Under the pieces are notes generated by a model. The model had not been told where the DNA came from. It was given only the letters and a program-made list of their open reading frames with translations, and did no database searches. 6,113 nucleotides of DNA from Planctomycetaceae bacterium (GTDB lineage Bacteria; Planctomycetota; Planctomycetia; Pirellulales; Thermoguttaceae), in the NCBI GenBank assembly GCA_031274045.1, contig JAISQS010000058.1, positions 1 to 6,113 of the forward strand, written 5' to 3'. Below are positions 1 to 5,757 of this stretch, one piece after another. The translations under genes and the position numbers were made by a program. Within the stretch, counting starts at the first letter, position 1. Each line of letters begins with the position of its first letter.

Positions 1-28
1 GCCCCGAGTGGCGTTCGTGAATCTCTTT

Positions 29-72
29 CGTAGGGCGTTGCCCTACGCTATGATATTTGACCCTTTCAGGGT
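29..72 (+). repeat. Dispersed hairpin-pair repeat, copy 1
   Basis: Two perfect stem-loops lie side by side. The first, 29-47, is CGTAGGGC / GTT / GCCCTACG (8 bp stem). The second, 60-72, is ACCCT / TTC / AGGGT (5 bp stem). The same pair of hairpins occurs in the opposite orientation at 5703-5721 and 5745-5757, with different bases in the stems but preserved pairing. The element lies 61 bp or more downstream of the TPR gene stop. No T-tract follows either hairpin on the minus strand, so it does not look like a canonical terminator for that gene. It is best read as one member of a dispersed palindromic repeat family. Confidence 0.6.
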
Positions 73-96
73 ATTGATAAATCGGAAGTTTACCCC

Positions 97-118
97 CCCA
101 CAAAATCCGAAATAATCA
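97..118 (+). repeat. Solitary copy of the MITE-like outer arm
   Basis: These 22 nt begin CCCACAAAATCC and end AATAATCA. They are identical to the reverse complement of 2029-2050 and match 20 of 23 positions (with the next G) at 2330-2352. The latter two sites are the outer arms of the nested inverted-repeat element in the intergenic region. Here the arm stands alone, 14 bp beyond the TPR gene stop, preceded by a run of C (93-99) and followed by a T-tract (123-129). It could be a solo remnant of an excised or eroded element, or an independent short repeat on which the element was built. Confidence 0.65.
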
Positions 119-132
119 GCAATTTTTTTACG

Positions 133-1608
133 TTATTTGTTTAACTCATCGAGTAGCTTTTTGGCATCCCGTCTTTTTGCGAAAGGGCTTGTGCTGTTTA
201 TGGCGGCTTCGAGCAGTTGTTTTGCTTCTTTTGGTTTTTCTGTTTTTATTGCGAGCCGCGCGATATAGTATGCTGTTGCTGCGCTTATTTGCCCTAATCC
301 GGCGGATTGTTTGAAGGCTTGTTGTGCTTGCTCGAATTGGTTTGCGTTATACAAAACCCATCCTAACGTTCCCCAAAATTCTGCGCTTTGTTGGTTTTTT
401 CTTACGTTTTCTTTGGCGTAGTCGATGGCGCGTTGAATTTTCTTTTGGTCTTTTTGTTCGCAAAGAGCTAAAGCCAAACCGTTCGCGGCTTGCTCGTCTG
501 TTGGTGACGCAACTACCATTTCTTGGAATAATTTTTCAGCTAACTCAAACTCGCCAAGATATAGTGCAATTGTTGCGCGTATTCTGGCGGCGGCATCATA
601 CGTTGGAAAATCTTTTCTCAACTTCTCCGCCAAGTCTCTCGCCTCTTCTAATTTGTCCTCATTCAATCGAGCTTGAATTGACAAGAAGATGACTTCTTTG
701 GAGTCGGGATGTTTTGCGAGTGCGTCTGTTAAAAACTTTTTTGCGTTTTCGTTGTCGCCTCTTAAGAGATAGAGTCTCGCCAACATTGCCTCCGCCGGAA
801 GTCCGGTTTCGTTGGCGGCTAATTTGGTGTTGTCTGCTTTGATGAGCAACTGCATCGCTTCGGTATCTTTTTTCTGTTGGAACAGAGCAATCCCTTTTTG
901 TCTTAACAAAGTAGCCGATTCGCCTTCGAGCGCGATTCGCTTGTCAATAACCGACTCGAATTCGCTCCACCGATTACGCGATTCCGCGAGCGAAGCCAAA
1001 TTCCGCAAGAGCGAAATTGTCATATTCTTCTTCCGCTCAGGATTCGCGGAATAAGCAGCCAACTTAGTTTCAGCATGTTTCAGAAGAAGCTCCGACGCAG
1101 TCAACTCGCGTTGTCTCAAACTTATTTCTCCGAGCAAAATGTATGCTTCGGGATCGTTTGGAGTTTCGGCGGTTGCCAAATCGAGAGTTGATTTTATTGC
1201 GTTGCCGGCTTCGGCTTGAGCGAACCACTGGGCAAGAATTATTCTTGGCGGCGGCAATTCGGGATGTTCTTCATAAAGTTTCGCAAGAACAGCGTGCGCG
1301 CCATTGAAATCAGACTTGGCGAAAATTTCCAAAGCTGACTTTATTACTTGCTCGATTTCCGGCGCGACTCGTGGAGCGGCGGCGGGTTGTTCCTTTATGT
1401 TTAGCGGTGAAGTTGGGTCTGTAATATCGGTTGTTGATGTGATTGTCGGAGTGTCTGGTGCTGTTGCAGTCCTTGTTGTCGGCGTATTTGTACGTCGCGG
1501 GGTAGACTGCGCCGGAGTGTCACTACACGAAAGGAAAGTTGACAAAAAGACAACTAAACAAAGCGTGCAACAAATCTGATTCAATTTCATTTGCAAATTC
1601 AATTTCAT
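133..1608 (-). CDS. TPR-repeat lipoprotein (envelope scaffold, function unknown)
   Basis: Encodes about 491 residues from ATG 1608 to TAA 133-135. Residue numbers here count from an in-frame TTG at 1617, with ATGs at residues 4 and 10. No start has a clear Shine-Dalgarno. The ATG at 1590 would give a more typical 22-residue signal peptide; the two ATGs lie in a short duplicated stretch (MKLN, MKLN). A hydrophobic segment (about 15-30) ends FLSC, a plausible though imperfect lipobox with Cys31 as the lipidated residue. A Ser/Thr/Pro-rich linker follows (about 32-82). The rest, about 87-490, is alpha-helical pairs of TPR type, roughly eleven, with typical spacing such as WGTLGWVLYNANQFEQAQQAF (about 415-435) and LLRGDNENAKKFLTDAL. 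TPR arrays bind proteins or peptides; no catalytic motif is visible. Likely periplasm-facing and membrane-anchored. It stands alone and diverges from the receptor gene, so context gives no specific role. TPR class is firm; function unknown. Confidence 0.93.
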   Translation of the reverse strand: MKLNLQMKLNQICCTLCLVVFLSTFLSCSDTPAQSTPRRTNTPTTRTATAPDTPTITSTTDITDPTSPLNIKEQPAAAPRVAPEIEQVIKSALEIFAKSDFNGAHAVLAKLYEEHPELPPPRIILAQWFAQAEAGNAIKSTLDLATAETPNDPEAYILLGEISLRQRELTASELLLKHAETKLAAYSANPERKKNMTISLLRNLASLAESRNRWSEFESVIDKRIALEGESATLLRQKGIALFQQKKDTEAMQLLIKADNTKLAANETGLPAEAMLARLYLLRGDNENAKKFLTDALAKHPDSKEVIFLSIQARLNEDKLEEARDLAEKLRKDFPTYDAAARIRATIALYLGEFELAEKLFQEMVVASPTDEQAANGLALALCEQKDQKKIQRAIDYAKENVRKNQQSAEFWGTLGWVLYNANQFEQAQQAFKQSAGLGQISAATAYYIARLAIKTEKPKEAKQLLEAAINSTSPFAKRRDAKKLLDELNK

Positions 1609-1654
1609 TTTTAACAAACAGTTTTTGGTTAAATGTTAGGTTTTGGTGTAACTG

Positions 1655-1660
1655 ATTATA
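1655..1660 (-). promoter_or_regulatory. Candidate -10 box for the TPR lipoprotein gene
   Basis: Read on the minus strand this is a perfect TATAAT, 46 nt upstream of the ATG at 1608. The hexamer 17 nt further upstream is a poor -35. A perfect minus-strand TTGACA exists at 1704-1709, but about 43 nt upstream, too far to pair with this -10. Position and perfect match make it the best promoter candidate; the missing -35 suggests an activator or chance. Confidence 0.35.
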
Positions 1661-1682
1661 CTTGTGATCGCGTTACGTTTGC

Positions 1683-1718
1683 GTGATTATTATTTCGCTT
1701 TATTGTCAACGAAATCAC
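1683..1718. repeat. Imperfect inverted repeat upstream of TPR gene
   Basis: GTGAT plus TTTCG on the left (1683-1697, with extra bases in between) are the complement of CGAAATCAC at 1710-1718. The left arm therefore carries a short insertion. The loop contains the minus-strand TTGACA at 1704-1709. It sits 75-110 bp upstream of the TPR start, where an operator would be expected, but the symmetry is broken and may be accidental. Confidence 0.25.
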
Positions 1719-1759
1719 AACGTATCTTGTTTACAAATTACACCGTTTGTTTTTGTACG

Positions 1760-1820
1760 CAGGTTTATCCCATTGATAACCTGTACGTAATATACCGAAG
1801 CCGATAAGTAATAAGCTTCG
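1760..1820. repeat. Two adjacent stem-loops in the intergenic region
   Basis: The first stem is CAGGTTTATC (1760-1769) against GATAACCTG (1775-1783): nine pairs, one bulged T, loop CCATT. The second is CGAAGC (1796-1801) against GCTTCG (1815-1820), loop 13 nt. Neither is followed by a T-tract on either strand. They may belong to a small structured RNA or be an eroded repeat; I see no matching copies elsewhere in the window. Confidence 0.3.
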
Positions 1821-2028
1821 TCCGCGTTGCAATATTATCCGGTGACTCAATCTTGCCAGCTTGTCGCCAACCGACAATCAGAATCCAAGAGCGGCAACCA
1901 GTATACAAGGAGTCGCACCACTCTACAACCACACCCCCAATACGATACACAAAATAATTCTGAAAATAATTCTGATTGCCGCACACCAAGTTCGCCAAGT
2001 TTTATTGCGTACCGTTATGGAATTTTTT
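1821..2028. other. Gene-free stretch, no recognised content
   Basis: Between the stem-loops and the MITE-like element I find no convincing gene or RNA. Short ORFs cross it on both strands (1827-2057 plus, 1765-1998 minus), but neither has a ribosome binding site or a recognisable protein pattern. Only the short tandem repeats at 1951-1974 and 1986-2001 stand out. Decayed coding sequence cannot be excluded. Confidence 0.4.
1951..1974 (+). repeat. Exact 12-bp tandem duplication
   Basis: AAAATAATTCTG occurs twice without a gap. A second small direct repeat, CCAAGTT-CG-CCAAGTT, lies just downstream at 1986-2001. Both are in gene-free sequence and look like slippage or small duplication scars. 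Confidence 0.8.
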
Positions 2029-2352
2029 TGATTATTTCGGATTTTGTGGGATTATAGTTTTTTTAGCACGCAGATAACACAGATTATCAGGATTTGCGCA
2101 GATAGCTTTCATTACATTTCGGCTCTTTTATATTTTTTTGTTTGTGAACTAACATAAAATAATAAAGGAGTTTTTTAAAAATCGAACCGTAATTGGTAAC
2201 CTGTTGCGAATTGGTTTGAGTAATGTTTATTGGTTTTTTATGCGATGCAAGACGATATTTCTTCATCTGCGAATATCTTTTTAAAATCTGTGTCATCTGT
2301 GTGCTTACAAATTGCGCAAATAAGATACCCCCACAAAAAACAAAATAATCAG
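2029..2352. repeat. MITE-like element with nested inverted repeats
   Basis: The outer arms are 2029-2050 and 2330-2352. In opposite orientation they match at about 19 of 22 positions, differing in a TCCG / AACA patch. The inner arms are 2066-2103 and 2265-2304. The left begins GCACGCAGATAACACAGATT and the right, reverse-complemented, begins GCACACAGATGACACAGATT (18/20), with CGCAGAT in inverted orientation at the proximal end of each arm. The ~160-bp centre is AT-rich and has no transposase; the 69-codon minus-strand ORF 2087-2296 starts inside the right inner arm and is probably spurious. No target-site duplication is clear because both borders run into A/T tracts. It resembles a non-autonomous element or paired dispersed repeats. 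GCAGATNACACAGATT-type repeats are, as I recall, widespread in environmental bacterial genomes. Confidence 0.6.
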
Positions 2353-2471
2353 GTTTTTTTTATGCCGCACAACAACCGACCAAGATACGGACTATACTTC
2401 CGGTAAGTCTAATTTTGACAATAATGATGATTGGCAGAAAAAAATATCTCAAAGTTTGTCTAAAATCTTAG

Positions 2472-2621
2472 ATGTATTCCTGCATCTTCTTTGTGAGTGT
2501 ATTAGAATATGGTTATGTTGGTTGGGTGATCTGCCGTCTGTATTTTTTGCTGACTTGGCAAGGTGAAGTTTCTGCTATCGATAGTAATATTGATGCTTTA
2601 AAATTTAGATATTTGAGTTAG
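2472..2621 (+). CDS. Doubtful 49-codon ORF overlapping receptor RBS
   Basis: An ATG at 2472 opens a 49-codon frame ending TAG at 2619-2621. The predicted peptide begins MYSCIFFVSVLEYGYVGWVI, continues hydrophobic to about residue 29, then turns polar and ends DALKFRYLS. One membrane segment is possible. No Shine-Dalgarno precedes the ATG and no homologue is recognised. The stop codon overlaps the AGGAGG (2620-2625) of the receptor, an arrangement that would allow translational coupling or leader control. It may equally be chance in an AT-rich leader or the tail of a decayed gene. Confidence 0.15.
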   Translation: MYSCIFFVSVLEYGYVGWVICRLYFLLTWQGEVSAIDSNIDALKFRYLS

Positions 2622-2625
2622 GAGG
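2620..2625 (+). promoter_or_regulatory. Strong Shine-Dalgarno for the receptor gene
   Basis: AGGAGG is followed 11 nt later by the ATG at 2637. It supports that start over the next in-frame ATG (codon 5, 2649), which would be 23 nt away. The spacing is slightly long. The TPR gene lacks a comparable site. Confidence 0.85.
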
Positions 2626-2636
2626 TAATTTTTATA

Positions 2637-4718
2637 ATGTTGAGCAACATGAATATTGGAACTAAGTTATATACTGGTTTCGGGCTTTTGATTGTAATGC
2701 TTCTTGCGATAGGTTTTATTGGCTGGCTTGGGGTGACGCAAATAAACGGCAGTCTTCGGGTGACGCATCATTTTCGCTTAATATCCGACGACAGCAGTCA
2801 GGCAATAATGCTCGGAACAAGGGCGATGAAATTGTCGGCTATCTGTTTTTACACGCACGACCCAAAAGTAGCACAACAAGTACAAGAACACATCGTCGAT
2901 GTAAAAACGAGACTTGAAAACATCTATACTCAAATTGATACGGACACGTTTTATTCGAAGGAGTGGCATGAACCTTATCTTGTCGGCGTGACGGATACGT
3001 TGAAAACTGTGGATGATTTCGGCAAAATCAATCAGAATTTTTTCGAGTTGCAGAAGACGCGGATAGAGAAGCATGATGCGTTTCAGAAGAAATATTTGCA
3101 AACCGGAGTTGTGCTTGGAGAGATTTTGAGTCATGTAAATTCTCCGTTCAAAGAGCGTATTGCGGGTACGTCGGTTGATGGTGAGATTTCTTTGCATTTT
3201 TTCAAAATGAACAAAGTTGCGAGGGATTGTCGTGGTGCATTGACGGCGTTTAAGATTGCGTATGATGCTTACAGATTAGCGGCTGGCGAAGATGAAGGAA
3301 AAAAAACGCACGATATTTTTTGGAAGAAGTACGACGAGTATGACGCGTTAATTAAAGCGTTCGACGATGTTCCTTTTGACCAAGATCAAATTGAACGTAT
3401 AAAACAGATACGCCAACTGGCAGACGGAATCAAAAATGATTTACAAGTATTCGCAAAAACAGTCAACGCACAAAATCAACTTGTTACGCAAAAGAATGCG
3501 ACGGAGGCTTCGTTTGACACGAGCATGACGGGGTTGATGACAATGATTAACAGTATTTACGAGCAGTCGGAGAAGGTCGGCAACGATGCGGTTCGGCAAT
3601 CTACGATTATGGTGATTATTTTTAGTCTGATTGCTTTGATTGCGGCGGTTACGATTGCGGTTGCGATTGCTCAAAATATAACGCCCGGAATAAAGAGTGT
3701 TGCTCAAACGATGACGGATATTGCGGAGACGGGTGATTTGACGGTTACTATTCAGGATTCGTTCATGCGGCGTAAAGATGAGATTGGTCATTTGGCGAGT
3801 TCGTTCATGCACCTTGTTGAGCAGTTCCGAAGTGTGGAGCATTTGGCAAAAAATCTCGCGTCTGGAAATTGGGATGCAGAGGTATCTGTTCGTGGTGATC
3901 GTGACATTATGAATATTCATCTTGGTCAGATGCTTGAGCAGGTTAATAATATTTTGCGTGAGGTTGAGGTGGTGGTTTCGGAGGTGGCAAGCGGAACTTT
4001 GCAACTGGCGACGGCAAGCAATGCCCTCTCTCAAGGCGCGACAGAATCGGCATCAAGTATAGAAGAAATTTCCGCGTCAATAAACGAAATCGGAGCGCAG
4101 ACGCGGCACAACGCGGAGAATGCAGATTCGGCAAATCAACTTGCCCGCAGCGCGAACGCTTCCGCAACAACCGGACAAACAATGATGGAAAATATGATTG
4201 CGTCAATGCAGAAGATAACAGATAACGCAAATGACGTACAACGTGTGGTAAAAGTTATTGATGATATTTCGTTCCAGACGAATCTTTTGGCGTTGAATGC
4301 TGCGGTTGAGGCGGCGCGGGCGGGGACTCATGGCAAAGGGTTTGCGGTTGTTGCGGGTGAAGTGCGAAATCTTGCCGCAAGAAGTGCCAAAGCCGCCGCA
4401 GAGACAACACAAATGATCGGAAACAACAACAAACAAATTCAAACCGGCGCAGATGCCGCCTCACAAACTGCCGCAACTTTGAGCGCAATTGTTGAGCAGG
4501 TCTCGCAAGTCGCGGAGTTAATCGGACAAATTGCAAATGCAAACCAAGAACAGGCACAAGCAGTCGCACAAGTCTCAAACGGATTACACCAAATAGAAAC
4601 AATCACACAACAAAACACCGCAAACGCAGAAGAAACCGCCGTCACCTCAACACAAATAAGCGAAAGAACAAAACAACTACAAAATCTAATGGTACAATTC
4701 CACCTAAAAAAAATATAG
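2637..4718 (+). CDS. Methyl-accepting chemotaxis protein, complete
   Basis: A 693-residue chemoreceptor that relays ligand binding to the CheA-CheW kinase complex. TM1 is about 11-33; the periplasmic part about 34-322, mostly helical and near 290 residues, larger than a single four-helix bundle, so a helical bimodular (HBM-like) or doubled bundle is possible (inference). TM2 is about 323-345. A HAMP follows (about 346-398, DEIGHLASSF) and a second HAMP-like segment (about 399-445, LASGNWDAEV). The cytoplasmic coiled coil spans about 446-688, with the hallmark hairpin tip IDDISFQTNLLALNAAVEAA at 541-560, then ARAGTHGKGFAVVAGEVRNL. Methylation consensus fits A472-S481 (Glu476, Glu477) and approximately T661-T670 (Glu665, Glu666). 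It ends HLKKI, without the NWETF-type CheR/CheB tether. No che or flagellar genes adjoin. Codon choice changes in blocks (see findings). Family certain; ligand unknown. Confidence 0.97.
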   Translation: MLSNMNIGTKLYTGFGLLIVMLLAIGFIGWLGVTQINGSLRVTHHFRLISDDSSQAIMLGTRAMKLSAICFYTHDPKVAQQVQEHIVDVKTRLENIYTQIDTDTFYSKEWHEPYLVGVTDTLKTVDDFGKINQNFFELQKTRIEKHDAFQKKYLQTGVVLGEILSHVNSPFKERIAGTSVDGEISLHFFKMNKVARDCRGALTAFKIAYDAYRLAAGEDEGKKTHDIFWKKYDEYDALIKAFDDVPFDQDQIERIKQIRQLADGIKNDLQVFAKTVNAQNQLVTQKNATEASFDTSMTGLMTMINSIYEQSEKVGNDAVRQSTIMVIIFSLIALIAAVTIAVAIAQNITPGIKSVAQTMTDIAETGDLTVTIQDSFMRRKDEIGHLASSFMHLVEQFRSVEHLAKNLASGNWDAEVSVRGDRDIMNIHLGQMLEQVNNILREVEVVVSEVASGTLQLATASNALSQGATESASSIEEISASINEIGAQTRHNAENADSANQLARSANASATTGQTMMENMIASMQKITDNANDVQRVVKVIDDISFQTNLLALNAAVEAARAGTHGKGFAVVAGEVRNLAARSAKAAAETTQMIGNNNKQIQTGADAASQTAATLSAIVEQVSQVAELIGQIANANQEQAQAVAQVSNGLHQIETITQQNTANAEETAVTSTQISERTKQLQNLMVQFHLKKI

Positions 4719-4745
4719 CCTACAACATCACCGCGAAACATCAAT

Positions 4746-4974
4746 CGGATTGGAACGCGAATGTCCCGCCCGCCTCTGTTATACTGCACAAGTTCCTAAA
4801 CAATTCGTGTGATGTTAGACGTTAGCGACGGTAGCTTGCTACCGACGAGATTTGGCGGTTTATGCGTTGGTGATCGTAAGGTGTGTAACCGACCGCCGGG
4901 CTTTCTTGGTGAATAACGTCGGCGCAAGCCGACAACGTGAGCGGAAAACGCATCGGTTCACCAATCCGCCCTCC
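4746..4974 (+). repeat. Repeat unit a (degenerate core, long middle, tail X)
   Basis: This is the most diverged unit. The left arm of the core hairpin reads GCGAAT instead of GCGGGC, so the 6-bp stem is lost. Between core and GTAAGGTG it has roughly 45 extra bp, including the TT-loop hairpin 4829-4844. Its middle is the long form (GGGCTTTCTTGGTGAATAAC) and its tail form X (GAGCGGAAAACGCATCGG then TTCACC). The GTCGGC-GCAA-GCCGAC hairpin is intact at 4918-4933. Confidence 0.8.
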
Positions 4975-5170
4975 GTCTGCCGACAGGCAGACAATCGCCG
5001 CGAAGTGGCGACGGACTGGAACGCGGGCGTCCCGCCCGCCTCTGTGCGTAATAGAACCGAACAAGTTGGAACTGAACACCAAAACGTGTCGGTAAACGTA
5101 AGGTGGGTAACCGACCGCCGGGCGGTTACGTCGGCGTAAGCCGACAACTGGATCGCCAACACGCACCGGA
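4975..5170 (+). repeat. Repeat unit b (short middle, tail Y)
   Basis: Hairpins in order: GTCTGCC-GACA-GGCAGAC (4975-4992); TCGCCGC-GAA-GTGGCGA (4995-5011, one G·T); core GCGGGC-GTCCC-GCCCGC (5023-5039); GTAACCG with CGGTTAC (5107-5129); and GTCGGC-GTAA-GCCGAC (5130-5145). The tail is form Y (CTGGATCGCCAA). The stems occupy much of the unit. Confidence 0.85.
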
Positions 5171-5208
5171 ATTTCAATTACCCAAAACCAAAAAACGTTG
5201 ACATTGTA

Positions 5209-5232
5209 GGGGCGAGGCTTGCCCTCGTCCCC
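5209..5232 (+). repeat. TT-loop hairpin module, copy 2
   Basis: GGGGCGAGGC-TT-GCCCTCGTCCCC pairs as two helices with a bulged C and a bulged T. It belongs with the TT-loop hairpins at 4829-4844 (CGGTAGC-TT-GCTACCG) and 5852-5865 (GGGGGC-TT-GCCCCC). The stems differ in sequence, while the central (G)C-TT-GC is constant. A GGGG at 5237-5240 can pair alternatively with the CCCC at 5230-5233. It precedes unit c. Confidence 0.6.
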
Positions 5233-5266
5233 CAAAGGGGCGTGAAATGTTTTGATATTCGCAAAC

Positions 5267-5459
5267 GCCGCCGAAAGGCGGCAAAGGACTGGAACGCGGG
5301 CGTCCCGCCCGCCTCTGTGCGTAATAGAACCGAACAAGTTGGAACTGAACGCCAAAACGTGTTGGTAAATGTAAGGTGGGTAACCGACCGCCGGGCGGTT
5401 ACGTCGGCGCAAGCCGACAACTGGAGCGGAAAACGCATCGGTTCACCAATTCGCCCTCC
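5267..5459 (+). repeat. Repeat unit c (short middle, tail X)
   Basis: Opens with a perfect GCCGCC-GAAA-GGCGGC hairpin (5267-5282, GNRA loop), replacing the GAA-loop hairpin of units b, d and e. Then come the core hairpin 5296-5312, the GTAACCG/CGGTTAC stem 5380-5402, and GTCGGC-GCAA-GCCGAC 5403-5418. The tail is form X, as in unit a. It is almost identical to unit b from the core to the GNRA hairpin. Confidence 0.85.
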
Positions 5460-5670
5460 GTCTGCCGACAGGCAGACAATCGCCGCGAAGCGGCGACGGA
5501 CTGGAACGCGGGCGTCCCGCCCGCCTCTGTGCGTAATAGAACCGAACAAGTTTGAACTGAACGCCAAAACGGTTTGGCAAACGTAAGGTGGGCAACCGAC
5601 CATCGGGCTTTTTTGGTGAATAGCGTCGGCGCAAGCCAACAACTGGATCGCCAAAACGCATCGGTAAAAC
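5460..5670 (+). repeat. Repeat unit d (long middle, tail Y)
   Basis: Hairpins: GTCTGCC-GACA-GGCAGAC (5460-5477), perfect TCGCCGC-GAA-GCGGCGA (5480-5496), core 5508-5524, and GTCGGC-GCAA-GCCAAC (5625-5640, one mismatch). The long middle (CTTTTTTGGTGAATAGC) resembles unit a and abolishes the AACCG/CGGTT stem. The tail (CTGGATCGCC) resembles unit b. Confidence 0.85.
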
Positions 5671-5676
5671 CAACAC

Positions 5677-5757
5677 GCCCCAACGGGGCAAAAAGCCCAT
5701 AGCACAGGGCAACGCCCTGTGAAAAATCGCCCCCAATAACTCTCGCCCTGAAAGGGC
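5677..5757 (-). repeat. Dispersed hairpin-pair repeat, copy 2, plus extra hairpin
   Basis: Three hairpins in 81 bp: GCCCC-AAC-GGGGC (5677-5689), CACAGGGC-AAC-GCCCTGTG (5703-5721) and GCCCT-GAA-AGGGC (5745-5757). Read on the minus strand, the last two correspond to the pair at 29-47 and 60-72, with the same loops (GTT and TTC) and a shared GCTATG next to the larger stem. The order of the two is swapped relative to copy 1. The block separates repeat units d and e. Confidence 0.65.

Larger units (their letters stand above)
2353..2636 (+). other. Upstream region of the chemotaxis receptor gene
   Basis: This AT-rich 284 bp must hold the receptor's leader and probably its promoter. A perfect TTGACA lies at 2415-2420, but the sequence 16-19 nt downstream is an A-tract without a convincing -10, so I do not call a promoter. 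No flagellar sigma-28 or sigma-54 promoter pattern is evident. ClaI-like palindrome ATCGAT occurs at 2577-2582. A doubtful small ORF occupies 2472-2621. Confidence 0.4.

Noticed and set aside
29..47. Intrinsic terminator for the TPR gene
   Set aside because: The stem is strong but no T-tract follows on the minus strand, and it is 86 bp past the stop; its inverted twin at 5703-5721 points to a dispersed repeat.
324..1579. Plus-strand ORFs 324-692, 812-1054 and 1304-1579
   Set aside because: Antisense shadows inside the TPR gene, with no independent coding evidence.
1765..1998. 77-codon minus-strand ORF and the overlapping plus-strand ORF 1827-2057
   Set aside because: No ribosome binding site, no recognisable domain, and they traverse stem-loops and tandem duplications. 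Decayed coding sequence remains possible but cannot be shown.
2087..2296. 69-codon minus-strand ORF
   Set aside because: It starts in one inner arm of the inverted-repeat element and ends in the other; no Shine-Dalgarno and a low-complexity peptide, best explained as repeat sequence.
2415..2420. TTGACA as -35 of a receptor promoter
   Set aside because: Perfect hexamer, but nothing like TATAAT 16-19 nt downstream, only an A-tract; left uncalled as a promoter.
4822..5412. Minus-strand ORF of 196 codons, and similar minus-strand ORFs 5178-5813, 5399-5800, 5443-5766, 5791-6015 and 5810-6082
   Set aside because: Their peptides are the repeat array translated in different frames (GGRDARVPV, AGGTPAFQS, SADGGRIGEP). 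No ribosome binding sites, and the frames shift between units. The absence of stops reflects GC-rich repeat composition.
4852..5586. Plus-strand ORFs 4852-5139 and 5242-5586 sharing WNAGVPPASVRNRTEQV
   Set aside because: The shared peptide is the nucleotide repeat in the same frame, and the rest does not stay in frame between copies. No start signals.
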